Source of the DNA: Streptomyces sp. NBC_00190
Lineage (GTDB): Bacteria; Actinomycetota; Actinomycetes; Streptomycetales; Streptomycetaceae
Assembly: GCF_036203305.1 (NCBI RefSeq)
Contig: NZ_CP108131.1
Coordinates: 7,936,001 to 8,000,000 of the forward strand
Direction: 5' to 3'
DNA: 64,000 nucleotides
The notes beneath the pieces are model-generated. The model was not told where the DNA came from, did no database searches, and saw only the letters and a program-made list of their open reading frames with translations. Numbering within the stretch: the stretch's first letter is position 1; the number at the start of each line of letters is the position of its first letter. The translations under genes and the position numbers were made by a program. This document shows positions 28,558-36,441 of the stretch, one piece after another.

Positions 28558-28558
28558 G
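27467..28558 (+). CDS. IS630-family DDE transposase
   Basis: A 363-residue transposase. Two N-terminal helix-turn-helix units (about residues 12-75 and 90-140) bind the end repeats. The catalytic triad is visible as FCVDEKSQ (Asp179), ICDNYATHK and SSWLNLVERWF (Glu). It is full length with no frameshift, so the copy looks active. The stop codon TAG lies inside the right inverted repeat. The ATG at 27467 lies 15 bp inside the left repeat and has only a weak ribosome site (TAGGG), usual for IS genes. Confidence 0.95.
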   Translation: MARMGRPKAELTLSDEERVALEGWVRRRSTPQAWALRCRIILACAEGVSNKDVAVRLGSTPQAVGRWRARFVQYRIAGLGDMPRSGGPRSVTDEQVAAVVTRTLESKPKNATQWSTRSMAKEMGLSQSSVSRIWRAFGLQPHRSETFKLSTDPYFVDKVHDVVGLYLDPPERALVFCVDEKSQIQALDRSQPVLPMMPGVPERSTHDYVRAGTTTLFAALNVATGKVIGSLHRRHRAEEFKKFLVKLDKEVPAGLDVHLICDNYATHKTPDIKKWLLGHPRFHLHFTPTGSSWLNLVERWFAELTNKQIRRGVHKSVQALEKDIRDWIAAWNTDPKPYVWTKTADEILERLASYLNRIPDSED

Positions 28559-31122
28559 CGGCGCGCGTCCACCACCGCGAGGAGCTTCCCACTGGTCGGG
28601 CTGCGGTCCAGGGACGCGCCGTCCACGGCCTCGACCACCAGGTCCAGCAGACGCTCCGTCACCGCCGAGCGGAGCTCCGGGTAGCCGGCCAGGAAGACCT
28701 CCCGCAGCCGCTCCGGGTCCGTCGCCCCGGCCCGCTCCACCCGTACGGTCAGCCGCTCGCGTGCGTCCGCGGCGTCCAGCCGGATCTGCAGCTCGCCGCG
28801 GTGCCCGCCGCGTTCCTCCGCCAGCGCCAGGAAGCGGCGGTGATTGAGGAAGTACGTCGCCACCCGCATCACGTCACCGGTGCGCCCCCGCAGCTCGAAG
28901 CGGGGCGCGTGCCGGCCGCACGGGCAGCGGCCCGGGACCTCCCGGCCGAGGTCGCCTATCACGTACCGGCCCAGGTGCTGGCCGCGCCGGGCGTGCGTGG
29001 TGAAGACCAGCCGGCCCGTCTCGCCCGGGGCCACCGGCCGGTCCTCGGCCAGGTCCAGGATCTCCATCGTGTGGAGGTCGGCGTGCAGGTGGTGGACACC
29101 GCCGGAGCTTTCGGTGCACTGGTAGCCCAGCGGGCCGAGGTCCGTACTGCCGTACGTGATCGAGCGGACGGCCTCGATGCCGAACGTGTCCTTCAGCGTG
29201 CGCTGCTGCTCCTGCGTGAAGTGCTCGCCGCCGTAGAAGACCTTGCGCAGACCTCCGTACGCGCGCAGTGCGTCCGCCTCCGCGTGCAGCAGCTGCCACA
29301 GGTAGGAGGGCATGCCGAAGAGGGTGTCGGCCCCGTGGTCGATGATGGCCCGGGCCGTCGCCCGGTGGTCCGGTCCCGCGGACAGCGGCAGCTGCACCCC
29401 GCCGAGCCGTTCCAGTACGGAGAAGAAGCTGATGAAGCTGCCGTACATGCCGCCGCAGTAGAAGAGGTTGGCGGTGCGGTCCCCGACCGGGTCGTAGCCG
29501 GCGGCGAGCAGGCCGCGGGCGGCGGCGTGCATCTGGGTGTCGTAGTCGTCGTAACTGAAGATCGACAGGGCCGGCGCGCCGGTGCTGCCGCCGCTGCGGA
29601 AGTACAGCTCGGCATCGGCCCGCGCCACCTGTCGGGCCGACTCCTGCACGTCCTCCTTGCCCAGCAGCGGACCGGCGGGCTGCGGCAGCACGACGGGCCG
29701 GGCCAGGTCGTCGAGGCAGGAGGTGGTGGCGAAGCGGGCCGGGTCGGCCTGGACCGCGACACGGCGGCTGTAGCGCTGCAGGGCGTAGACGCCGTCGTGC
29801 GGCTCGCCCGCGTAGCTTTCCAGCATGGCGCCGACCGGCGTGACGCGGGTGACGCCCGCGGCCAGCGCGGTGCGGGAGAGCTCTGCGATGTCGGTCCGGC
29901 TGCCCGCGAGGCCCGCCGTCTGCAGATAGCGGCGCATCGGGCGCAGGGTGGCGATCAGCCGCTTGCGGGGCAGCGGCTTGACCCACACGCTGCGGTGCAG
30001 CGGCGAGGCGGTGAGCGGGGAGCGCGTGTCGGCCATGACCCGCCACGACCCGTCGGGCGCGGCGAACACCCGGGTCAGGCCCAGGTGTTCCTCCAGCCGG
30101 GCCACCAGCTCGGTGGTGGTCAGCTCGGCCTCCTCGGCGGGATCAGGCCCGCCCGCCCCGCCCGCCGACGCGGTGGTCACGGCCGGCGGCCGGGCCGCGA
30201 GGACCGCGGCGAGACGCTCGGCGAAGGCGAACACCTCGCCCTCGTCCTCGGTGTCGAGGTAGACCACCTGGGGGCTGGAACACGCCTGCTGCTCGTGCAG
30301 GCACACATCGTCCGCGAGGGCGTCGAGGGTGCCGGCATCGGACCAGGCGTCGCCCGTCAGGTACGCGAAGGAGATCCGGTGCCCCCACTCCACCAGTCGG
30401 CATCCGGACGGCACATGGGCCGCCACCCCTTCGACCGCGCCTTCTCCGCCCCATACGGCGACGGCGTCGGCGGGCGCGCACATCAGTCGCAGCCACTCCT
30501 GCCGGGACGAGGGGAAGCGCAGGACGACGATCCGCCCGGCCAGTGCGCCGCTGGGGTCCAGGGCCGCGAGCTCGGCCATCAGATGCTGGGTCAGGAGGGT
30601 GTCGGCGCTGCTGGTCTTGAGGATGTTGACGTTTCCGGCGAGCAGGCCCTCGACGATGCTCAGCGGCGCGACCGTCGCGGCGTTGCCCGGGGCGATGTGG
30701 GCGACCAGGCCCACGGGCGCCCACGCCTCGTAGACCGTCTCGCGCGGATCGGCCCGGTTCAGCCGCCCGGGAGTGGCGCTGCCGAGTTCCCGGCGCAGCT
30801 TGCGCGTCAGCTCGCGCCGGCCGAGGAGGCTGCCGAGCTCGGCCAGGACGGCCGGGTCCTCGCCCTCGGGCAGGTGCGCGGCGAGCCGGGCGCGTACCGG
30901 ATGGGCCGGGTCGCGCAGGGCGGTGGCGAGGGCGTCGCAGGCGGCCAGGACGGTCTCGGTCTCCAGGACCGTGGCCAGCGCGGCCTCGACGGCCGCCGGC
31001 AGGTCGGCCAGGTGGCGCCCGGCCTCCTCGTCGCCGATGAAGGTGCCCTGCCAGTAGTGGGGTGCGGCGCCGTCGCCGCTGCCGTGCCGGTCGTTCGCGG
31101 CCTTGGTCTCCGTCACGGTCAC
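28555..31122 (-). CDS. LuxC-like acyl reductase fused to a PaaK-like adenylating ligase
   Basis: An 855-residue fusion. Residues about 1-450 are a LuxC-type acyl-CoA/acyl-enzyme reductase: APGN and the nucleophile region HEQQACSSPQ, with Cys281 as the thiol that accepts the acyl group before NAD(P)H reduction to aldehyde. Residues about 455-855 are a phenylacetate-CoA-ligase-like adenylating domain: RSGGSTGAP (509-517), YGSTDLGPLGYQC, CPCGRHAPRF and a GRTGDVMRV C-terminal hinge. Ligase and reductase in one chain suggest a carboxylic acid reductase-like relay. The GTG start overlaps the luxE-like stop by 4 bases. Last gene of a five-gene operon; its TAG stop contains the IS630 target TA. Product unknown. 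Confidence 0.85.
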   Translation of the reverse strand: MTVTETKAANDRHGSGDGAAPHYWQGTFIGDEEAGRHLADLPAAVEAALATVLETETVLAACDALATALRDPAHPVRARLAAHLPEGEDPAVLAELGSLLGRRELTRKLRRELGSATPGRLNRADPRETVYEAWAPVGLVAHIAPGNAATVAPLSIVEGLLAGNVNILKTSSADTLLTQHLMAELAALDPSGALAGRIVVLRFPSSRQEWLRLMCAPADAVAVWGGEGAVEGVAAHVPSGCRLVEWGHRISFAYLTGDAWSDAGTLDALADDVCLHEQQACSSPQVVYLDTEDEGEVFAFAERLAAVLAARPPAVTTASAGGAGGPDPAEEAELTTTELVARLEEHLGLTRVFAAPDGSWRVMADTRSPLTASPLHRSVWVKPLPRKRLIATLRPMRRYLQTAGLAGSRTDIAELSRTALAAGVTRVTPVGAMLESYAGEPHDGVYALQRYSRRVAVQADPARFATTSCLDDLARPVVLPQPAGPLLGKEDVQESARQVARADAELYFRSGGSTGAPALSIFSYDDYDTQMHAAARGLLAAGYDPVGDRTANLFYCGGMYGSFISFFSVLERLGGVQLPLSAGPDHRATARAIIDHGADTLFGMPSYLWQLLHAEADALRAYGGLRKVFYGGEHFTQEQQRTLKDTFGIEAVRSITYGSTDLGPLGYQCTESSGGVHHLHADLHTMEILDLAEDRPVAPGETGRLVFTTHARRGQHLGRYVIGDLGREVPGRCPCGRHAPRFELRGRTGDVMRVATYFLNHRRFLALAEERGGHRGELQIRLDAADARERLTVRVERAGATDPERLREVFLAGYPELRSAVTERLLDLVVEAVDGASLDRSPTSGKLLAVVDARR

Positions 31123-32267
31123 GCCATGCCCTTCATCAGTTCCGCTGCGGCCACCGCGCAGCTGCGGTTGCGGCTCACCCCGGCACGGCCGTGGACGGTG
31201 AACCAGGGGGTCTCCAGCTCGCACCCGCAGGCGTCCCCCGGCTGGAGGGAGGCGAGGTCGCCCATGACCACGCTCTGCGCCGGCACCGAGGTGATGTACG
31301 GCGACACGAGGTGCAGATAGCCCCGCTCCCCGTACGGCACGGGTTCGAGCGTGCGGGTGGAGCGGATCGTCACCCGGGACCAGACGGGGGCGTGCAGCCG
31401 GTGGTGGTCGCACTCGATGTACGGGATGCAGTGCTCCACCGACCCGAAGGTGTCCCGGATCCGCTCACCCGGGATGCCGAGCTGCTCGGTGACGCGGGCG
31501 TACAGCTCCTCCTTGCCGATCCGCCGGTCGGCGTGCCCCTTCCAGCCTCCGCCGAGTACGACGAGGGAGCCCTCGGGCAGGCGCAGCGGAGGCAGCCCCA
31601 TGGCCCGCATCCGTTCCAGGGTGAAGAAGAGGAAGGCCGGGAAGCCGAGGATGCGGACCGGGGCGTCCTCCCGCTCGAAGCGGCGCAGCGCGGCGATGCA
31701 GCCGAAGGGGTCGAACTCGTGGTCGCCGCCGGTGTTGCGCAGCGCGTACTCGACGCTGCGCGCCGGGGCGAAATCGCACAGGTAGTTGTCGGTGAAGGCG
31801 GTCCCCAGGTTCAGGGAGGGGGCCGGCTCATAGCTGTACAGGAGGTAGTTGACCTCCTGGTCGGGGGTGATCCAGCCGTTGCGCTCGAAGATCCGGGCGA
31901 CCATGCGCTGGGCGGATCGGATGGTCCAGTGGTCGAAGAACATCTGCGACTTCTGGCCTGTGGTGCCGGAGGAGGTGAGGTGCAGCTCGACCTCCTCGCG
32001 GGGGATGGAGAGCACCTCGTGGCACTTGAAGAAGTTCGCGTGGACCAGGGGCGCCCGGTACGGCTCCGCCGGGGGAGTGGCCTCGTACAGGGAGCGGAAG
32101 AAGGAGGAACGCTCGGTGTGCCAGGCGTTGGTCTCCGCCATGGCGGCGGCGAACAGTTCGTCCTCCGCGGGCCCGCAGGCGTACGGGTCGGTCAGGTCGC
32201 ACAGCTGTTGTACGTGCGGCAGGAGGGCCGGGTCGGGTACGGCGACCGGCGCGAGATGGGGGTTCAC
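31119..32267 (-). CDS. LuxE-like acyl-protein synthetase
   Basis: A 382-residue member of the LuxE/acyl-protein synthetase family, which activates a carboxylate as acyl-AMP, moves it to its own C-terminal cysteine and passes it to LuxC. The nucleotide motif is LTSSGTTGQKS (about 97-107); FGSVEHC and GGGWKG support the adenylation fold. Cys370, 12 residues from the C-terminus (SRNRSCAVA), matches the position of the acyl-carrying cysteine of LuxE. Both ends overlap neighbours by 4 bases. With the LuxC-like gene product it forms a plausible acid-to-aldehyde complex without luciferase. Confidence 0.85.
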   Translation of the reverse strand: MNPHLAPVAVPDPALLPHVQQLCDLTDPYACGPAEDELFAAAMAETNAWHTERSSFFRSLYEATPPAEPYRAPLVHANFFKCHEVLSIPREEVELHLTSSGTTGQKSQMFFDHWTIRSAQRMVARIFERNGWITPDQEVNYLLYSYEPAPSLNLGTAFTDNYLCDFAPARSVEYALRNTGGDHEFDPFGCIAALRRFEREDAPVRILGFPAFLFFTLERMRAMGLPPLRLPEGSLVVLGGGWKGHADRRIGKEELYARVTEQLGIPGERIRDTFGSVEHCIPYIECDHHRLHAPVWSRVTIRSTRTLEPVPYGERGYLHLVSPYITSVPAQSVVMGDLASLQPGDACGCELETPWFTVHGRAGVSRNRSCAVAAAELMKGMA

Positions 32268-33409
32268 AGGGCAACCTCGGATGATGTGGGCAGGTGTGCC
32301 GACGCCCAGGCCGACACGTAGCAGTCCAGATAGGGCTGGAGGGGCGGTTCGACGGCGACGCCGCGGAAGTCGATCCGCTCGCTGGAACGGGACAGGACGG
32401 CGTAGTCGTGGAAGCCGTCGCCGTCCGCGCGCATCGCCGGGTAGAGAGCCCCGGCGACGAACCCCTGGGCCAGGAAGGCCGAGAGGGCCTCCTGGTGCGC
32501 GAGCGGCACCAGGGCCTCGACGTAGCCGGCGCCCGCGCGGGCCAGGGCCCGGGTGACGGGTTCGAGGTACGCGGCCGCGGCGGCCGGGTCGGGGTGGGCG
32601 GTCAACAGGGAGCAGTACCCTCCGGCGCGGTTGAGGTAGGCGTAGACCTCGAACCGGCCGTCTTCGGGAGTGAGCAGCACGTTCGGGGTGTGCAGCGGGT
32701 AGAACCAGCCCTCGGCGCCCGGGAACTGCTCGCGGAAGCGGCGGCGTACGAAGGCCGGCGCCTCGATCATCTCCAGTTGTTCGACGGCCCCTTGCGGCGC
32801 GGGTTCCGGGAGCGGGTCGGCGGCGGCCCGGACCCCGGGGTAGCCGATGCCGAGCGTGGCTTCGGCGGTGCGCAGCAACGGCAGCAGCGGGGCGGGCACT
32901 TCGGTGACGGGCATCCGGCGATCGAGCACACCGGTGGAGTGACGCGCGTAGAGTGCGAGGCTCTCGCGGCTGCGGAGATCGACCGCGTTGGGCAGGATGC
33001 CCAGCGGACGGAAGCCGTTGCGCGCCACGACGCGCTGCGGACCGGCGCTGACGGTGCGTACGGTCGCGTACACCGAGTCCAGTCGGCCCGTGTCCAGCAT
33101 TCCGGCGCACAGTGCCTCGGTCAGGGCTGCGGCCAGGCCGGCGGAACGGTGCTCGGGATGTACGGCGATGCCTTCCAGGCGGCCGATGCGACTGCCCGCC
33201 TCACCGTGGATGGCGGCGGACGCGGTCAGGGCCCCGGTGTCGGCGCAGCGGCCGACGAGCCACAGGGAGTGCGGGTCCTCGATGAGCCGGGCCATTTCGG
33301 CCGGGTCCGTGCCGAGGGCCACGGGGTAGTGGGGCCCGTAGACGGCGTAGTAGAGCTGGCGCAATTCGGCGATGTCCGCGCAGGCGGCCGGGGTGATGAC
33401 GGGATTCAC
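32264..33409 (-). CDS. Double-GNAT N-acyltransferase
   Basis: A 381-residue protein with an N-terminal GNAT domain (about residues 1-160: RLEGIAVHPEHRSAGLAAALTEAL is the acyl-CoA pyrophosphate loop, then VARNGFRPLG) and a second, more divergent GNAT-like half (about 210-375: EAPAFVRRRFREQFPG, VEALVPLAHQEALSAFLAQGF). The second half lacks a clear Q/RxxGxG/A loop and may be structural. GNAT proteins transfer acyl groups from CoA or carrier proteins to amines. Overlaps both neighbours by 4 bases, so it is integral to the pathway. Substrate unknown. Confidence 0.78.
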   Translation of the reverse strand: MNPVITPAACADIAELRQLYYAVYGPHYPVALGTDPAEMARLIEDPHSLWLVGRCADTGALTASAAIHGEAGSRIGRLEGIAVHPEHRSAGLAAALTEALCAGMLDTGRLDSVYATVRTVSAGPQRVVARNGFRPLGILPNAVDLRSRESLALYARHSTGVLDRRMPVTEVPAPLLPLLRTAEATLGIGYPGVRAAADPLPEPAPQGAVEQLEMIEAPAFVRRRFREQFPGAEGWFYPLHTPNVLLTPEDGRFEVYAYLNRAGGYCSLLTAHPDPAAAAAYLEPVTRALARAGAGYVEALVPLAHQEALSAFLAQGFVAGALYPAMRADGDGFHDYAVLSRSSERIDFRGVAVEPPLQPYLDCYVSAWASAHLPTSSEVAL

Positions 33410-34749
33410 CGCTCGCCTCCGACGGGTTCCGGGCCGCGGTCTGTATCCGTACCCGCATCCGCTGTGGGCGGCGCGGCCGTACGGGACCCGAGCAGGGCCA
33501 GCGCGCAGGCGGCGGGGACCAGGCCGACGCCCTGCACCAGGCACAGCGTCCGGGGCGAGAAGAAGTCGCCGGCGGAGCCGAACACCAGGGATGCCACCGG
33601 CAGGGAGGCGCCCAGTACGGCCTGCATCACGGCGAAGAACCCGGGCTTGTCCGCCGTAGGCACCAGCCGCTGGAAGAGGGCCACGAAGCGGACGCCGACG
33701 GCCCCGGCGCACCAGCCGGCCACGGCCAGGCAGCCCGCGACGACCGCACGGTGCGCGACCAGCCCGGGCAGTGCCAGGGCGAGGGCCATCAGGCCCAGGC
33801 AGTAGGCGCCGGCGACCGTGGGCCGTCCCGGCACGCGGGTGCCGGTGAAGGCGCCGATGAGGGTGCCGGCCCCCAGGGAGGCCTCCAGCAGTGCCACGGT
33901 GCCGCCACCGCCCTGGAGGACCGAGCGGGTGTAGAGGGGGATGACGACGAACACGGCGGTGGTGAAGAGGTTCGCCGCGGTGAAGCAGATCAGGATCCGC
34001 CGCACGTAGGGCAGTTCGTCCAGGATGCGGCGGAGCCCCCGCCGCCGGGGCACGGCTGCCGTCGGGTCGGATGCGGCGGTCGGGGCCGCGCGGAAGCGGG
34101 CGCTCGCGACGAGGACGGCGGCGCCGAGGTAGGCGGCCGCGCAGCCGACGGCCAGCCCGGCCACGCCAGCCCGGTCGACGGTGAGGGCTCCGAGCAGCGC
34201 TCCTCCGAGACCGGCCAGGGACTGGGTGGACAGCTCGAAGCCGGTGGCCGTCTCGATGTCGGCGTCGTCGACGAGTTCCGGCACCGAGGTGGTCAGGCAG
34301 GGGTCGAAGAACGCCTGGCAGGTGGCCAGGGCGAGAGCCGCGGCGTAGACGGCGGGGAGCGGCAGGCCGCCGCCGTACGCCCACAGCGCGAGGACGCCCG
34401 AGGCGGCCCCGGCCAGCCCGGCGGCGGTCCGCAGCACCGAGCGGTGGGCGAACCGGGCGACGGCCCCGGCCACGGCGGGCGCCAGCGCCACGGCGGGCAG
34501 CGTGCAGGCGGCCATGAACAGCCCGGAGGCCAGACCACGGGAGTCGTGCACGGCGTACGCGACGATCCACCAGGAGACACCGACCTGGAACATGCGGATG
34601 GCGGCCTGGGCGAGGACCTGGCCGAGCCACACGGCGCCGAAGGCGCGGTTGCGCAGGATCAGCGGAGCGCGCCGCCCGCCGGCCTCGGCGCGGGTCTCCG
34701 CGCCGGTCCCGGTCTCGGTCTCATGTACGGAAACGGGTGAGGCGGTCAC
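33406..34749 (-). CDS. MFS transporter, probable exporter of the pathway product
   Basis: A 447-residue major facilitator family protein with about 12 hydrophobic helices and an N-terminal polar segment of about 25 residues. Typical features are the first-helix AFGAVWLGQVLAQAA and a central cytoplasmic loop of charged residues (PRRRGLRRILDELPYVRR). It belongs to the enterobactin-exporter/MFS_3-like class by overall appearance. GTG start at 34749 overlapping the upstream ligase stop; its stop overlaps the GNAT start. Export of the product or self-resistance is inferred from operon context. Confidence 0.82.
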   Translation of the reverse strand: MTASPVSVHETETGTGAETRAEAGGRRAPLILRNRAFGAVWLGQVLAQAAIRMFQVGVSWWIVAYAVHDSRGLASGLFMAACTLPAVALAPAVAGAVARFAHRSVLRTAAGLAGAASGVLALWAYGGGLPLPAVYAAALALATCQAFFDPCLTTSVPELVDDADIETATGFELSTQSLAGLGGALLGALTVDRAGVAGLAVGCAAAYLGAAVLVASARFRAAPTAASDPTAAVPRRRGLRRILDELPYVRRILICFTAANLFTTAVFVVIPLYTRSVLQGGGGTVALLEASLGAGTLIGAFTGTRVPGRPTVAGAYCLGLMALALALPGLVAHRAVVAGCLAVAGWCAGAVGVRFVALFQRLVPTADKPGFFAVMQAVLGASLPVASLVFGSAGDFFSPRTLCLVQGVGLVPAACALALLGSRTAAPPTADAGTDTDRGPEPVGGER

Positions 34750-36029
34750 GCGGTCGGCCTCTCGTCGAGGACCCGGACGAGCTTGCCCGAGCGCGGGTTG
34801 ACGGTGAGGTCGCGGTGGCGCGCCCACTCCACGGACAGCGGGTGCACGAATCCGGCGCGCACGCTGTCCGGATACAGCGGCCGTACGGTCTCCAGCTCCG
34901 TGAGGACCGCCTTGGCCAGTGCCTCCCGGCCACCGTCGACCGCACCGGAGGTGTCGTCGCCGGGGGCCGTCGCCAGCCGCAGGACGAGCCCGTCGCGGCC
35001 GTCCCACCGGCGGACGACGAGCTGCATGCCGACCACGTGCCCCGCGGTGTCCGCGGAAGCCACGGCGTCCTGGGCGTCCTGGGTGTAGAGGGAGACGGGG
35101 CCGACCCGTACGCCCTCCTCGGCGCGGCCGAGGATCCGGAAGTGTCCGGGCCCGGTTCCGGTCCACTCGGCCCGGTCGCCGGCGGGGTACCGGATGATCG
35201 GCATGAGGCGGCGGAAGAGGCTGGTGACGACGACCCGGCCGGGCCGACCCGGTTCGGTGATGGGCTCATCGGTGGAGTCGTCGAGGATCTCGACGACCGA
35301 GTACGGGGTGAAGGCCCGGTGCACGCGGGTGTCGGTGCCGGGTACGGGGCGGCCGAGGAGGCCGGCGTCGACGCTTGCGTATCCGATGGAACGCGCCTCG
35401 GCGCGGGGGAACGCGGCGGCCAGCAAGCGCCGTTGGTCGTCGAAGAGGGCCTCGCCGCCGAAGAGGAGCAACTCCACCGAGTCGAGCCGGGCACCGGACG
35501 CGACGGCTTGTTCGGCGAGCCTGCACAGGGTGGTGGGCGTGCCGGCCAGTACCTGGGCGGCGAGATCGCGCAGTGTGGGGATCGTCGACTCCAGCGGCGC
35601 GCCGCCGCCGATGGGCAGGCGGACGTTGTCCACGGGCGCGTGGGTGAGCGAGTCGAGGACGAAGAGGAAGCTGGCGTACAGCTCCCCGGCGTAGAAGAGG
35701 TCGGCGACGCGGTGTCCCGGGCGCAGACCCGTGTCCACGAGTCCCTGGCCGAAGGAGGTGACGAAGGTGCGCCACTCGTCGCGCGTGTAGACGGAGAACT
35801 TGGGGGCCCCCGTGGTGCCGCCGGTCTTGTAGACCGTGGCCTCGCTGAGCGGGCCGGTCAGTACCCGGCTGCCATGAAGGGTGTTGGCCTCCCAGAACTC
35901 CTGCTGGTCGACCACCGGCAGGTCGGTGAGGCGGTCGGCGTGCGGCGAAAGGGGCGCGTAAAGGTCTTGGTAGAAGGGCGAGTTGTGGCGGGCGAAACGT
36001 ATGAGGTCCGAGAGTTGCTGGGCGGACAT
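34746..36029 (-). CDS. PaaK-like adenylate-forming ligase (first gene of operon)
   Basis: A 427-residue stand-alone phenylacetate-CoA-ligase-like enzyme: FARHNSPFYQDLY at the N-terminus, nucleotide motif YKTGGTTGAPKFSVYTRDEW (about 68-87), FGGEALF, SIGYASVDAGLLG, GDRAEW and the C-terminal NPRSGKLVRVLDE. It should activate a carboxylic acid as adenylate and thioester. It differs clearly from the ligase domain fused to LuxC, so the operon has two distinct PaaK-type ligases plus LuxE. ATG at 36029 with AAGG sequences upstream; promoter region at 36164-36209. Confidence 0.87.
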   Translation of the reverse strand: MSAQQLSDLIRFARHNSPFYQDLYAPLSPHADRLTDLPVVDQQEFWEANTLHGSRVLTGPLSEATVYKTGGTTGAPKFSVYTRDEWRTFVTSFGQGLVDTGLRPGHRVADLFYAGELYASFLFVLDSLTHAPVDNVRLPIGGGAPLESTIPTLRDLAAQVLAGTPTTLCRLAEQAVASGARLDSVELLLFGGEALFDDQRRLLAAAFPRAEARSIGYASVDAGLLGRPVPGTDTRVHRAFTPYSVVEILDDSTDEPITEPGRPGRVVVTSLFRRLMPIIRYPAGDRAEWTGTGPGHFRILGRAEEGVRVGPVSLYTQDAQDAVASADTAGHVVGMQLVVRRWDGRDGLVLRLATAPGDDTSGAVDGGREALAKAVLTELETVRPLYPDSVRAGFVHPLSVEWARHRDLTVNPRSGKLVRVLDERPTA

Positions 36030-36163
36030 GGGCCTTTGCCTTGGTGACGGGAAATGGGACGGGAGCCACGGCGGGGCGCGGCGAGTGAGAACTCAGCCGC
36101 GGGATCGACCGGTGTGAACGGGGGACCCCCCGGCGCCCCCGCCTCCTCGATGCACGCCGAAAG

Positions 36164-36209
36164 GTGACGTGCAGTCACAATCATGAAACATTGGCGTGCT
36201 TGTCACCAA
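36164..36209 (-). promoter_or_regulatory. Candidate promoter and operator of the lux-like operon
   Basis: On the minus strand: TTGGTG (36209-36204), 18 bases, CATGAT (36185-36180), followed at once by the perfect 15-bp inverted repeat GTGAC-N5-GTCAC (36164-36178), positioned to block initiation. The leader would be about 140 nt. There is no regulator inside the operon to match the site. Confidence 0.45.
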
Positions 36210-36362
36210 ATTGGCCAAGGATTTTCGGTCAGCGCGGCCATATTCACCAGTATTTCTGGTGTCCGCCGTGCCTTCCATCAAGAGGCGGCGGCCCCGGCGG
36301 CGGCCGCGTGCTCTTGCAGGCCAGGCGGCGGCTCGCCCGTGCCGGGTGAGACGGCTCACCGG

Positions 36363-36389
36363 CCTCACATTTCGTCGCGGTGTCTCGTC
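36363..36389 (+). promoter_or_regulatory. ECF41-type promoter before the sigma factor
   Basis: CCTCACA (36363-36369), exactly 16 bases, CGTC (36386-36389). ECF41 sigma factors recognise TGTCACA-N16-CGTC, so five of seven -35 bases and the whole -10 match. It is 53 bp upstream of the sigma gene ATG. Confidence 0.65.
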
Positions 36390-36441
36390 GATCATGGTGA
36401 GAGGAAGATCCGGACAAGCCAACAAGGGAGTCGTCGAGACC

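Larger units (their letters stand above)
36030..36441. other. 412-bp divergent control region between lux-like operon and sigma factor
   Basis: An AT-richer stretch with several short palindromes: GTGAC-N5-GTCAC (36164-36178), TTGGCCAA (36211-36218) and the hairpin CACCAG-N5-CTGGTG (36245-36261). It holds the candidate minus-strand promoter and the plus-strand ECF promoter listed separately. No gene is seen inside. Confidence 0.7.

Noticed and set aside
28555..36029. Bioluminescence (lux) operon
   Set aside because: LuxC- and LuxE-like genes are present but luxA, luxB and luxD are not; PaaK, GNAT and MFS genes point to a different acid-reducing pathway.
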